From assembly GCA_963755335.1 (NCBI GenBank), contig CAVWJW010000002.1:248001-312000 (forward strand): DNA of 64,000 bases, read 5' to 3'. The notes beneath the pieces are model-generated. The model did not search any database. It saw only the letters and a list, made by a program, of their open reading frames with translations, and was not told where the DNA came from. The position numbers and the translations under genes are program-made. This stretch comes from UBA10649 sp963755335. GTDB lineage: Bacteria > Actinomycetota > Actinomycetes > S36-B12. Each line of letters starts with the position of its first letter. Positions within the stretch are counted from its first letter, which is position 1. Shown here piece after piece: positions 41,806 to 50,999 of this stretch.

Positions 41806-42888
41806 CTACTTGCCGGGACGCTTGGCTGAGAGAACGCGGGTAACGGTGAACAGGATCGCCACCAGGACCATCAGGGCCAGGGCGGCACCCCAGGCACGAA
41901 GGACGGCATCGGGGTACGGCTGAGCGACATTCGTGAAGATGTAGGTGGGCAGCGCGCTGATCGGATCGGAGAACGGGTTGAGGACCGTCTTGTCGTTCTT
42001 CAGGGCGGTGAGCAGCAGGGGGGCCGTCTCGCCGACAACGCGGGCGATGCCCAGGATGGCCGCGGTGATGATGCCCGTCTTCGCGGCCGGGACCACGACG
42101 CGCAGGGCCACCCGCGCCCGAGTCGAACCCAGTGCCAGCGCGCCCGTGCGCAGGTCGTCGGGAACGAGCTTGAGTACCTCCTCGGCCGTTCGCGCCACCG
42201 TCGGCAGCATGAGGATGGCGTACGCGAGGCCGGCGGCGAAGGCGCTGTTGTTCAGTGCACCGCTCAGGATCAGGACGGTGAGGATGAACAGGCCGGCCAC
42301 GACGGACGGCACACCGCTCATGGCCTGGACGAAGAAGCGGACGTAGGGAACAGCGCGGCCACGGACCTCGGTGATGTACAGCGCGGTCATGACACCCAGG
42401 GGCACCGCGATCAGCGACGAGATGGCGACGATCAGGATCGTGCCGAGGATGGCGTGCCCGATGCCGCCGTAGCCCAACGGCGTGCTCGGGCTGATGTACT
42501 CGTTGTTCTGGAAGATGAAGGCGACGCTCATCGCCTGCAGGCCCTTGGTGATGATCGACCACAGCAGCGACACGAGGACGACACCGCTGAAGATGGTGGC
42601 GCCGATCGCGCTGACGATGATCACGGAATCCCCCGCCGCCTTCGTGCCGCGAACGGAGATGGCGGCGGCGACGGCGGCGAGGATCTGCAGGGGGAAGTAG
42701 ATCGCCACCATGATCACGGCTCCGGGGATCTCGGAGAACGCGAAGAGCCCACCCACGACGATGGCAGGGAGCACGACGGCGAGGACGACGGCGATGCGGA
42801 ATCTGGAGGTGCGGCGGCCCCACGGGGTCTGCGGCTTCTGCTCGGCCAGGGCCGGCAGTGCGGACGGGTCGAAGACGATGGTGCTCAT
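41806..42888 (-). CDS. pstA: Phosphate ABC transporter permease PstA
   Basis: A 360-residue membrane protein with about eight hydrophobic segments, longer at the N-terminus than E. coli PstA by two extra segments. The EAA-like loop is LRTGALALGSTRARVALRVVVPAAKTGIITA (key: ALGSTR...VPAAKTGI), and VVGETAPLLLTA follows, both typical. ATG 42888 overlaps the pstC stop (ATGA). Confidence 0.96.
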   Translation of the reverse strand: MSTIVFDPSALPALAEQKPQTPWGRRTSRFRIAVVLAVVLPAIVVGGLFAFSEIPGAVIMVAIYFPLQILAAVAAAISVRGTKAAGDSVIIVSAIGATIFSGVVLVSLLWSIITKGLQAMSVAFIFQNNEYISPSTPLGYGGIGHAILGTILIVAISSLIAVPLGVMTALYITEVRGRAVPYVRFFVQAMSGVPSVVAGLFILTVLILSGALNNSAFAAGLAYAILMLPTVARTAEEVLKLVPDDLRTGALALGSTRARVALRVVVPAAKTGIITAAILGIARVVGETAPLLLTALKNDKTVLNPFSDPISALPTYIFTNVAQPYPDAVLRAWGAALALMVLVAILFTVTRVLSAKRPGK

Positions 42889-43847
42889 GACTGCAGCCGC
42901 CCGGTCCGGTTGACGATGAGGTTCGCGATGACGTTGACGATCAGCGTCATCATGAAGAGGAAGAACCCGGCCGCGAGCAGCAGTTGGGTCTCGTAGGGGC
43001 CGGACGCTTCGCCGAACTTCGACACGATGAGGGTCGCGACCGAGCCGCCACCGGACTCGATGATGTTGTAGTAGTTGACCGGGTCGAACACGATCTTCAG
43101 CACGAAGAACACCGCGATGGTCTCGCCCAGGGCGCGGCCGAGGCCGAGCATCACGCCGCCGACGAGGCCGCCGCGCCCATAGGGCAGCGCCACATAGCGG
43201 AGCATCGTCCACAGCGAGCAGCCCAGCGCCTCGGAGGCGTTGATGAGCTCAGGCGGCGTACGGCCGAGCACCTCGCGGGTCACGGAGGTGACGATCGGGA
43301 TCATCATGATCGCCAGCACGAATCCCGCGGTGAACGGCGTCCCGCTGAAGTTGCCGCTGTCGTTGGCGAAGATCGGGATCCAGCCGAGGTACTGGTTCAT
43401 CAGCTGCTGCCAGCCCTCGGACACCGGCGCGAGCACGTAGAACGCCCACAGGCCGATGATCACGCTGGGGATGGCGGCCATCAGGTCGACCAGGTTGGTC
43501 AGCACCGTGGCCACCGACTTGGGAGCGAGGAACACCATGAACACCGACAGCAGCAGCGACACCGGCACCGCGATCACGAGGGCGATGGCGGCGAGCAGAA
43601 CCGAGCCGTAGAGCATGCCCCAGATGCCGTAGTCGGGCGGGTTCCACACCGACGTCGTCAGGAACGAGAGGCCCTGCTCCTGGAGCACGGGGATCGCCTG
43701 CGCGCCCAGGAAGACGGTGATGCCCGCCAGCACGATGAGGGCGGTGAAGGCAGCGGCGGCGATCGTCCGGTTGAAGATGCGGTCGCCCCGGTGCGAGGTG
43801 GCCGCGGACTGAAGGTCGCGCAGGACCGGCGCCTCGACTTCTGACAT
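42885..43847 (-). CDS. pstC: Phosphate ABC transporter permease PstC
   Basis: A 320-residue membrane protein with six hydrophobic segments, the segment WNPPDYGIWGMLYGSVL, DLMAAIPSVIIGLW, and the EAA loop NASEALGCSLWTMLRYVALPYGRGG (key: EALG...LPYGRGG), then LGRALGETIAVFFV. It is first in the pstC-A-B-S transcript, with PHO boxes 55-95 bases upstream. Confidence 0.97.
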   Translation of the reverse strand: MSEVEAPVLRDLQSAATSHRGDRIFNRTIAAAAFTALIVLAGITVFLGAQAIPVLQEQGLSFLTTSVWNPPDYGIWGMLYGSVLLAAIALVIAVPVSLLLSVFMVFLAPKSVATVLTNLVDLMAAIPSVIIGLWAFYVLAPVSEGWQQLMNQYLGWIPIFANDSGNFSGTPFTAGFVLAIMMIPIVTSVTREVLGRTPPELINASEALGCSLWTMLRYVALPYGRGGLVGGVMLGLGRALGETIAVFFVLKIVFDPVNYYNIIESGGGSVATLIVSKFGEASGPYETQLLLAAGFFLFMMTLIVNVIANLIVNRTGRLQS

Positions 43848-43899
43848 GCTGCCGAGTCTCGTGCGCAGGGGTGGACGTCAGGTGCTGGCGAGGGAACGC

Positions 43900-43943
43900 A
43901 CTCCGGCAACGCCGGATGAACAGCGGGTTAACGAGGGGACGAA
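43900..43943 (-). promoter_or_regulatory. PHO boxes upstream of pstC
   Basis: Four 11-base units lie end to end on the minus strand: TTCGTCCCCTC, GTTAACCCGCT, GTTCATCCGGC and GTTGCCGGAGT. The two central units fit the PhoP direct-repeat consensus well. pstC starts 53 bases downstream. Confidence 0.7.
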
Positions 43944-43964
43944 TGGGTGCCGATGCGGTGACGC

Positions 43965-45155
43965 TCAGGCAACCGGGCCCTGCCCCTCGAGATGCGGGTG
44001 ACGCGGCAGTGGCTCGGCGAGCACTTCCTCCCGCGGGATCTCGGCCTCGACGTCCTTGGCGTGGATGGTGTGCATCATCGCCCAGATGGCCCAGCTGCCG
44101 AAGGCGACGACCACGACGGTGACGCTGATCCAGGCGAGCACCGGGGTCAGCTGCGTCAGGTGGAACATGAGGAACGAGACCGTGGCCGCGGCCGGGATCG
44201 TGACGACCCAGGCGATGAGCATCTCGCCGACGACCCTCCAGTTGGCGCCCTTGCCCGACCCGACACCGGCGCCGACGATCGAGGAGGCGGCCGCGTGCGT
44301 CGTGGAGATCGGCATGCCGACAGCCGTGGCGCCGAAGATGGCCGTGGTCGCACCGATGTTCGCCGCAGTGCCGGACGAGGCGTGCAGAGTGGTGAGCTTC
44401 AGGCCCATCGTCTCGATGATCTTCCAGCCGCCCCACAGGGTGCCCAAGGCGATCGCGGCGTAGGCGGACAGCGCCACCCACTCCGGCACGACGACGGACT
44501 TGCCGTCGTCGCCGATCTGGGTGTAGCCGGCACCCAGCAGGAGGGCAGCGATGACGCCCATCGTCTTCTGGGCGTCGTTGGCGCCGTGGCCGAAGGAGAC
44601 CGCGCCGGCCGAGACCAGCTGCAGGCCCTTGAAGACCGGATGGTCGTCGTGCCACTTGAAGGCCTTCTGTATCCCGATCACCAGGTACATGGCGATGAAC
44701 GCAATGGCGAACGCGACGACGGGCGACAGCACGATGCCGATGCCGGCCTTCTGCACGCTCGACCAGTCGATGGCCGACAAGCCGCCCGCGGCGAGACCGG
44801 CGCCGACGAGGCCGCCGATGATGGCATGGCTCGACGACGAGGGCATGCCGAAGTTCCACGTGATGTAGTTCCAGGCCACCGCGGCGAAGAGGGCGGCGAA
44901 GGTGAGCGCCACTCCCTCGTAGTCGGTCTTGACCGTCTTGGCAATGGTGTTGGCGACAGCCGTCCCGACGACGAAGTAGGCCAGGAAGTTGAAGAAGGCG
45001 GAGAAGGCCGGTGCCCAGCGGGCGGGCAGCGCCCGGGTGGCGACCACGGTGGCCACGGAGTTGGCTGCGTCGTGGAATCCGTTGGTGAAGTCGAACACCA
45101 GGGCGATGGCGATGACGGCCACGACGCTGATCAGAAGAACGTCCACGACGTCCAC
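43965..45155 (-). CDS. pit: Low-affinity inorganic phosphate transporter, PiT family
   Basis: A 396-residue membrane protein with about ten hydrophobic segments and the duplicated PHO4 signature: FTNGFHDAANSVATVVAT near residue 22 and SFGHGANDAQKTMGVIA near 190. SSSSHAIIGGLVGAG and ISTTHAAASSIVGAG are the paired internal repeats. It starts at GTG. Unlike the E. coli gene, it appears to sit under PHO boxes. Confidence 0.96.
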   Translation of the reverse strand: MDVVDVLLISVVAVIAIALVFDFTNGFHDAANSVATVVATRALPARWAPAFSAFFNFLAYFVVGTAVANTIAKTVKTDYEGVALTFAALFAAVAWNYITWNFGMPSSSSHAIIGGLVGAGLAAGGLSAIDWSSVQKAGIGIVLSPVVAFAIAFIAMYLVIGIQKAFKWHDDHPVFKGLQLVSAGAVSFGHGANDAQKTMGVIAALLLGAGYTQIGDDGKSVVVPEWVALSAYAAIALGTLWGGWKIIETMGLKLTTLHASSGTAANIGATTAIFGATAVGMPISTTHAAASSIVGAGVGSGKGANWRVVGEMLIAWVVTIPAAATVSFLMFHLTQLTPVLAWISVTVVVVAFGSWAIWAMMHTIHAKDVEAEIPREEVLAEPLPRHPHLEGQGPVA

Positions 45156-45219
45156 GCCTCCTCGGCAGAACCAACCTGTGTCTCGCTGAAACGGTAGTGC
45201 TTGAGCGAGGGTGAAGGTG

Positions 45220-45339
45220 TCCTCCAGATGAACGGCATCCGAAGAACGCGCCTTGCTGCAGGAGTTTCTCGGTCAGGGATGGACTCGCGTGGCGTTTTCG
45301 GTGACGCACCGGCGAAGGCAAGATGAACAGCAGGTGAAC
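45220..45339 (-). promoter_or_regulatory. PHO-box-like repeats upstream of pit
   Basis: At 45307-45339 the minus strand reads GTTCACCTGCT, GTTCATCTTGC, CTTCGCCGGTG in register. A second, weaker set near 45220-45236 contains GTTCATCTGGA. Both lie within 190 bases upstream of pit and downstream of the moeA stop. Confidence 0.6.
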
Positions 45340-45342
45340 GCG

Positions 45343-46554
45343 TCAGTCCTGCCGCAGGTCGATGACCGACACCAACTGCCCCGGGACGATGTGCGTGACG
45401 TCCTCGGGAACATCGATCAGGCCGTCCGCGGTGGCCAGGCCGCCCATCATGTGCGAGCCCTGCCCCGTCCCGGTCGGGGTGACCATGCCGTTGGGCAGGA
45501 AGCGCGCCCGGGCGAACTGGCGCTTGCCTGCAGGCGACCACAGCGTCTCGGTGCAGACCGCCGAGACCCGCGGACGGAACAGGTCGGGGAGTCCGCGCAT
45601 TCGCCGGATCGCCGGCCGGACGAAGTTCTCGAAGGAGATGTAACTGCTGACCGGGTTGCCCGGCAGGGTGATGATCGGGATGTGCTCGTCGCCGACGAAG
45701 CCGTGGCCCTGGGGCATGCCGGGGTTCATCGCAACCTTGACGAAGTCCACCGTCCCGAGCTCGCTCAGTACCGCCTTGACCGTGTCGTACGCACCCATGC
45801 TCACCCCGCCGCTGGTGAGGATGAGGTCGCAGCGATGCAGCTGGTCCTCGACCGTCGACAGGAACCGGGCGGCGTCGTCGACGATCGGCCCGACCCGGTA
45901 CGCGTCCGCGCCCGCCTCCTGGGCCGCCGCCACCAGCATGTAGCTGTTGCTGTCGCTGATGAGTCCGACCCGAAGCGGCAGCCCCGGCTCCACGAGCTCC
46001 GAGCCGCTCGAGATGACCGCGATGCGGGGCCGGGGGTTCACGAAGACCAGACCGCAGCCGACCGCGGCGAGGATCGCCACCTGGCGCGAACCGATGACCG
46101 TGCCCTTCGTCAGGACCAACTGGCCGCTGAGCACGTCCTCGCCGGCCCGCCGGATGTAGGCCCCGGACTCGACGGAAGCCGTGACGGACACGGTCGCCGT
46201 CCCGCCGTCCGTGCTCTCGACCGGCACCACCGCATCCGCGCCATCGGGCATCGGAGCGCCAGTCATGATGCGCACGGCGTGTCCGGGCGTGACCACCTCG
46301 GTCGATCGGTAGCCCGCCGGGACGTCGTCGATCACGGCCAGTTCGATCGGGTTGTCGGCGCTCGCCCACGCGAGGTCGGCAGCGAACACCGCGTAGCCGT
46401 CCATGGAGGAGTTGTCGAACGACGGAAGCGGCCAGGGCGCCGCGACGTCGGCCGCGAGCACGCAGCCATGCACCGAGGAGAGCGGAAGTTCGATTGGGGC
46501 CAGGGCGGGGATACCTGCCAGCACCCCCGCGAGGTACTCGTCGACGCTCAGCAT
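45343..46554 (-). CDS. moeA: Molybdopterin molybdenumtransferase
   Basis: Inserts molybdenum into adenylylated molybdopterin. The 403-residue protein has NSSMDGYAV, IMTGAPMPDGADAVVP, RRAGEDV, VISSGSELVEPG, LTSGGVSMGAYD and LPGNPVSSYISFE, covering the MoeA domains in order. ATG 46554 is chosen. The frame is intact. No other moa/moe gene is in the window. Confidence 0.96.
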   Translation of the reverse strand: MLSVDEYLAGVLAGIPALAPIELPLSSVHGCVLAADVAAPWPLPSFDNSSMDGYAVFAADLAWASADNPIELAVIDDVPAGYRSTEVVTPGHAVRIMTGAPMPDGADAVVPVESTDGGTATVSVTASVESGAYIRRAGEDVLSGQLVLTKGTVIGSRQVAILAAVGCGLVFVNPRPRIAVISSGSELVEPGLPLRVGLISDSNSYMLVAAAQEAGADAYRVGPIVDDAARFLSTVEDQLHRCDLILTSGGVSMGAYDTVKAVLSELGTVDFVKVAMNPGMPQGHGFVGDEHIPIITLPGNPVSSYISFENFVRPAIRRMRGLPDLFRPRVSAVCTETLWSPAGKRQFARARFLPNGMVTPTGTGQGSHMMGGLATADGLIDVPEDVTHIVPGQLVSVIDLRQD

Positions 46555-46568
46555 CTGCCCGACTCTAG

Positions 46569-47057
46569 TCAGGGGGCGCGTTCGACCGTGTTCTTCACGC
46601 CCTTGGCACCCAGGTTCACCTCGAGGACCCGGACGGGGACGTCGCCCTTGTTGGTGCCGTTGTGCCACACACCCTGCGCCTCCATCAGCGCCGTGCCGGT
46701 GGGGTACTCCTTCACGACACCCGCGTCGTACTCGACGGTCAGCGTCCCTTCGAGCACGTACGCGTACATCGGGGCCTTGTGGCGGTGCCACCCCGTCTCC
46801 TGGCCCGGCTCCAGCTGGAGGACGGAACTGGACACCTGAGCCGGCTTCTTCGTCGGGTAGGCAATGGGCTGGTCGAGCACCGTGAGCTGCTGCTTGTCGA
46901 GGAGGGACGTCTTGCTGCCGCCGGCGCTGCCCGACGGGGCCACCCCACTGCTCGCCGCGGCGTCGCCCGAGCCGCCGCCGCACGCGGTCAGCAGCATCAG
47001 GGCCGCGAGCGCAGCCCCCGTTGCGGTCAGCCATCGCCCTCGGGCGGATGTCGTCAC
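46569..47057 (-). CDS. Cupin-domain lipoprotein
   Basis: A 162-residue protein with a lipobox (MLLTAC, Cys26), a Gly/Ser linker, and a single cupin domain: metal-ligand motif 1 GWHRHKAPMYAYVLEG and motif 2 near GVWHNGT. Extracellular cupins of this kind have no fixed activity. It is 14 bases upstream of moeA on the same strand. The start is a GTG. Confidence 0.8.
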   Translation of the reverse strand: MTTSARGRWLTATGAALAALMLLTACGGGSGDAAASSGVAPSGSAGGSKTSLLDKQQLTVLDQPIAYPTKKPAQVSSSVLQLEPGQETGWHRHKAPMYAYVLEGTLTVEYDAGVVKEYPTGTALMEAQGVWHNGTNKGDVPVRVLEVNLGAKGVKNTVERAP

Positions 47058-47122
47058 ACCGTCACCATAAACCCGTGATCGGCCAGGTGCCGTGATTCAG
47101 GCGGTACGGCACACTGCAGTCG

Positions 47123-47833
47123 GTGACCGGCCTGTCCTTCCTTCGCCCCTCGCGCACCGTCCCGGTGACGCGGTGGCGCTCGGAGTCGCGTTGGCGCACG
47201 CGACCGAGCACGTTCGCCATTCTCGCCGTGGGCCAGTGGGTGTTCGGCACCGGCGAGGCCTTCCTGGTGGCCTCGAGCCTCGGCGTCAGTCCGTGGACGG
47301 TGCTCGCGCAGGGACTCAGCGTGCACCTGGCGGTCCCGATCGGTGTGGCGACGCTCGCCGTCAGCGTTCTCGTCCTGCTGCTGTGGATCCCGCTGCGGGA
47401 GCGACCGGGTCTCGGCACCGTCGCCAACGCCATCATCATCGCGACGGCCCTGCAGGTCATGGTCCAGGTACTGCCGGACCCGCAGAACGTGGTCGTGCGC
47501 CTGGGCTTCGTGCTGTTGGGGATATGCCTGATCGGCCTGGGGAGCGGCTTCTACCTCACCGCGAACCTCGGCCCAGGACCACGCGACGGGTGGATGACCG
47601 GCCTGCACGTTCGGTACGGCTGGCCGATCAGCGCGGTTCGACTGGCCATCGAGGCCGTGGTCCTGGTGCTGGGCTGGCTCCTGGGAGGCACGGTCGGCAT
47701 CGGAACGTTGCTCTTCGCCCTGCTGATCGGGCCAGCGGTGGGGTACGGGCTGAAGGTCGCGGGCCGCGTCGGCCGAACCGGCTCCGTCGATCTCGAGGTC
47801 GACGACGACGAGTTCCCCGAGGGCGAGGCCTAG
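47123..47833 (+). CDS. YczE/YitT-like integral membrane protein
   Basis: A 236-residue protein with five hydrophobic segments. FGTGEAFLVASSLGVSPWTVL and the loop NLGPGPRDGWMTGLH (key: GPGPRDG) are the hallmark of the YczE family, whose function is unknown. It starts at GTG 47123 and is divergent from the cupin lipoprotein. The acidic C-terminus is cytoplasmic-like. Confidence 0.82.
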   Translation: MTGLSFLRPSRTVPVTRWRSESRWRTRPSTFAILAVGQWVFGTGEAFLVASSLGVSPWTVLAQGLSVHLAVPIGVATLAVSVLVLLLWIPLRERPGLGTVANAIIIATALQVMVQVLPDPQNVVVRLGFVLLGICLIGLGSGFYLTANLGPGPRDGWMTGLHVRYGWPISAVRLAIEAVVLVLGWLLGGTVGIGTLLFALLIGPAVGYGLKVAGRVGRTGSVDLEVDDDEFPEGEA

Positions 47834-47845
47834 GCACTCGGTCGG

Positions 47846-49492
47846 CTAGCGGCGATCCAGGGAGGTGAAGACGGTGACGCGATCGCGGCCGTCCCCCTTC
47901 GAGCGGTAGAGGGCGACGTCCGCCTCCTCCAACGCCTCCGCGAGTCCGGCAGCGCTACCCTCCGACACGCTGGCGACTCCGATGCTGACGCTGACGCGAT
48001 CCCCCGGCGCCGCACCGGTGAAGTCGGTCTCCCGAACGGCGATGCGGATGCGTTCGGCGACGAGCAGGGCGACATCCTCGTTCGTCGCCGTCAGGACGAC
48101 GAGGAACTCCTCGCCACCCAATCGGTAGATCGCGTCGACCTCGCGGATGCACGCCTTCATGACGTCGGTCACCCGCGCGAGCACCACGTCTCCAGCGGGA
48201 TGACCGAAGGTGTCGTTGACGTCCTTGAAGCGGTCGAGGTCGATCGACAGGAGGGCCTCGTCGCCGACGGGTGACAGCGAGAGCAGCGCCCGCCGATTGC
48301 CCGCGCCGGTGAGCGGGTCGGTGAGGGCCGCGGTCTCGAAGAACGCCGCATCGCGAGCACTTCGTTCCTTCTCCAGGAAGGCGTCGATGCTCGCCCGGAC
48401 GGTGGGTGCCACGTCACGGAGCATCTCGAGCAGGTCACCGTCGGCCTGGCTCACGTCCAGCGGGTGGATGGCCAGCAGCGCAGGGGGATCACCGGGCAGA
48501 AGCACGGCCGGCCACGCCGGATCCGGTGCCCGGTGAATCGGCTCGGCGAGCCCGCCCGCCCACATCGTCCAGCCGCGATCCTCGAGGTCGATGAACAGGG
48601 CGCAATCCTGAGCGGCACGGGCTCCGGCGAGGATCGAGTCGATGGCCGTGACCAATGACGGCGGGTCGGCCGAGGTGAGCAGGGCATCACCGATCCGCGA
48701 CTTCGCCTCGGAGATCCGCAGGAGTCGCTGAAGGTCGAGGTCGGCGTCGGCGAGCGAGAAGATGCCGCAGTCGATGCCCTTGAGCCCCTCGAAGGCGGCA
48801 GCGATAACGCCCGACGGGATGACGTGCCCATGCTGCGGGGCGATCAGCTCGATGTCCGGCCACCGTTGCTGGATGCGGCCGAGGCCGGCCGACAGCAACT
48901 GCGTGCTCGGCATGTAGTGCTGGTGGAACGGGCGGGCTGACTCGACGATGTAGTCGACGTCGTGCGACACCAGGATGGTGGAGTCGGGCACGAAGCCGCC
49001 GAAGAGATCCGACGAGAAGAGCGTTCGCGTCCCGGTGTCGAAGGACACCATGGCACCCGGGAAGTGCAGGTAAGGGGTGAGCTGGAACTCCAGGCGGCGG
49101 GTGCCGTCGAGCGGCACGACCCACTCGTGCTCCTCGACCCGGTAGTAGTCGAACCGATGCCCGTAGTGCTTCAGCAGTGCCTGGGCACGCCACTCGGTCA
49201 CGACGCGAACGTCGGGCCGCGTCAGCACGTCGGAGAGGTCGCGCAGGCTTGCCGCGATATCAGGATCCGGGTGGTGACAGACGAGGTAGGCGATCGACGA
49301 GAGGTCGGCGATCTGCCCGACCTTGGCCAGGGTGTCATCGATGGTGAGGGGCGAGCCCGGATCGATCAGGACGGACTGATCGCCGTTGTCCAGGAAGTAC
49401 GCGTGGCACTGGAAGACATCGTTCTCCAGACGCGTGCCGACCCACCACACATCAGTGGCGATCTGGACCGGCTCGCCGGGACTCATCTGCAC
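47846..49492 (-). CDS. Diiron metallo-beta-lactamase (ODP-like) sensor fused to GGDEF diguanylate cyclase
   Basis: Residues 10-240 form a metallo-beta-lactamase domain of the flavodiiron/oxygen-binding-diiron-protein type. The six expected iron ligands are visible: H74, D76 and D78 (HPDPD, with Asp for the usual Glu), H143 (YLHFPG), D162 (SSDLFG) and H221 (PQHGH). Residues 240-385 are a linker or weak sensor region. Residues 386-548 are a complete GGDEF domain with GGEEF at 459-463 and an inhibitory I-site RxxD at 450-453, five residues before it. It probably makes cyclic di-GMP in response to oxygen or NO. No flavodoxin domain is present, so it is a sensor and not a reductase. Confidence 0.88.
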   Translation of the reverse strand: MQMSPGEPVQIATDVWWVGTRLENDVFQCHAYFLDNGDQSVLIDPGSPLTIDDTLAKVGQIADLSSIAYLVCHHPDPDIAASLRDLSDVLTRPDVRVVTEWRAQALLKHYGHRFDYYRVEEHEWVVPLDGTRRLEFQLTPYLHFPGAMVSFDTGTRTLFSSDLFGGFVPDSTILVSHDVDYIVESARPFHQHYMPSTQLLSAGLGRIQQRWPDIELIAPQHGHVIPSGVIAAAFEGLKGIDCGIFSLADADLDLQRLLRISEAKSRIGDALLTSADPPSLVTAIDSILAGARAAQDCALFIDLEDRGWTMWAGGLAEPIHRAPDPAWPAVLLPGDPPALLAIHPLDVSQADGDLLEMLRDVAPTVRASIDAFLEKERSARDAAFFETAALTDPLTGAGNRRALLSLSPVGDEALLSIDLDRFKDVNDTFGHPAGDVVLARVTDVMKACIREVDAIYRLGGEEFLVVLTATNEDVALLVAERIRIAVRETDFTGAAPGDRVSVSIGVASVSEGSAAGLAEALEEADVALYRSKGDGRDRVTVFTSLDRR

Positions 49493-49527
49493 CCCTCAGC
49501 CTTCATTCACCCCGAAGGATCGACAGA

Positions 49528-50805
49528 CTAGCGACCCTGGTGACGTCGCGGTCCGCCCTGCTTGCGCGGGCGACCGTTGCCGGCGCGCCAGTTGGCGCTC
49601 TTCTCGGCCCGCGACACCGGAGCGATCCACGGCACGCCCGACGGCTCGCGCGCGCCGGTGACGTCATTGAGCGTCTGGTCGCCGGGACGCACACGCGCCA
49701 CGTTGGGGTCGACACCGGCTCGCTTGGTCAGCGACGACACCATGCGCTGCTGCTTGGGCGATGCCAAGGTCACGACCGTGCCCGACTCCCCCGCGCGGGC
49801 CGTGCGGCCGGCGCGGTGCAGGTAGTCCTTCGGATCGGTGGGCGAGTCGACGTGCACGACCAGGCTGATGCCATCGACGTGAATGCCTCGAGCGGCGACG
49901 TCGGTGGCCACCAGTGCCGGGGTCTCGCCCTTGCGGAACGCATCGAGCGTGCGGGTGCGGACGGCCTGCGTCTTGCCGCCGTGCAGCGCGCCGACGGGCA
50001 CGCCCTGGGCGGCGAGCTGACCGGCCAGCCGGTCGACGCCGGCCTGGGTGCGCATGAAGAAGATGGTGCGACCGTCGCGGGCGGCGATCTGCGCAGTGAC
50101 GAGATCCTTGTCAGCGGGGTGCACCAGCAGCACGTGGTGGTCCATCGTGGCGACCTGCGCATTGACCGGATCGAGCGAGTGGATGGCCGGATTGCGCAGG
50201 TACTTGCGCACCAGCGTGTCGACATCACCATCGAGGGTCGCGCTGAACAGCAGGCGCTGGCCGCGCGGCTTCGTCATGTCGAGGATCTCGCGCACGATGG
50301 GCATGAAGCCCATGTCCGCCATCTGATCGGCCTCGTCGAGGACGGTGATCGCAACCTCGGACAGGTCGAGGTCGCCGCGGTTGACCAGGTCGACGAGCCG
50401 GCCGGGAGTCGCTACGAGCACCGTGACACCACGCTCGAGGCTGCGGATCTGCTTCGAGTACGGCATCCCGCCAGCGATGAGCCGCACGCTGAGCCCGACG
50501 GAGTGGGCGAGCGGGGTGAGCGCGTCACTGACCTGCATGGCGAGTTCGCGGGTGGGCACGAGGACGAGTCCGAGGGGGCGCTTCGGCTGCGCACGCCGAC
50601 CGGTCAGCCGGGTGAGCAGCGACAGGCCGAAGGCGAGGGTCTTGCCCGAGCCCGTCTGCCCGCGACCGAGGATGTCGCGACCGGCGATGGCGTCGGGAAG
50701 TGTCGCCGCCTGGATGGGGAACGGGGAGTCGATGCCGCCACGGTGGAGGCCGGCGATGAGTTCCTTGGACACGCCAAGGTCGGCAAAACTGGGCACAGCA
50801 GACAT
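49528..50805 (-). CDS. DEAD-box ATP-dependent RNA helicase
   Basis: A 425-residue helicase with motifs in order: Q-motif region PFPIQAATLPDAIAGRD, motif I GRGQTGSGKT, PTRELA, TPGRLVDL, motif II VLDEADQM, motif III FSATL, and the C-terminal ATDVAARGIHVDG and HRAGRTARAG. The C-terminal tail is basic. ATG 50805 is the likely start. The leader back to the divergent gene is 194 bases, long enough for a structured 5' untranslated region as in cold-inducible helicases, and contains the dyad GCTACGGCGTAGC, but I cannot show regulation. Confidence 0.94.
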   Translation of the reverse strand: MSAVPSFADLGVSKELIAGLHRGGIDSPFPIQAATLPDAIAGRDILGRGQTGSGKTLAFGLSLLTRLTGRRAQPKRPLGLVLVPTRELAMQVSDALTPLAHSVGLSVRLIAGGMPYSKQIRSLERGVTVLVATPGRLVDLVNRGDLDLSEVAITVLDEADQMADMGFMPIVREILDMTKPRGQRLLFSATLDGDVDTLVRKYLRNPAIHSLDPVNAQVATMDHHVLLVHPADKDLVTAQIAARDGRTIFFMRTQAGVDRLAGQLAAQGVPVGALHGGKTQAVRTRTLDAFRKGETPALVATDVAARGIHVDGISLVVHVDSPTDPKDYLHRAGRTARAGESGTVVTLASPKQQRMVSSLTKRAGVDPNVARVRPGDQTLNDVTGAREPSGVPWIAPVSRAEKSANWRAGNGRPRKQGGPRRHQGR

Positions 50806-50999
50806 GAGGTGCAATCCATTTCGTGACGACTGGCGCGTCTTGGATGCACGGCCCTGGTTCGGCCACGAAAGGGAGCAAGACTCGCAAGCGGCGCTGGTGC
50901 GCCTGACATCGCTACGGCGTAGCAATAGGCGCAAGTGTACGGACGCACCATCCATTCGTGAAATCGTCCACAAGCGGCCCCGCTGCCTAGGCTGTGCGC

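Noticed and set aside
43992..45197. Plus-strand open frame opposite pit
   Set aside because: Antisense shadow of a clear phosphate transporter.
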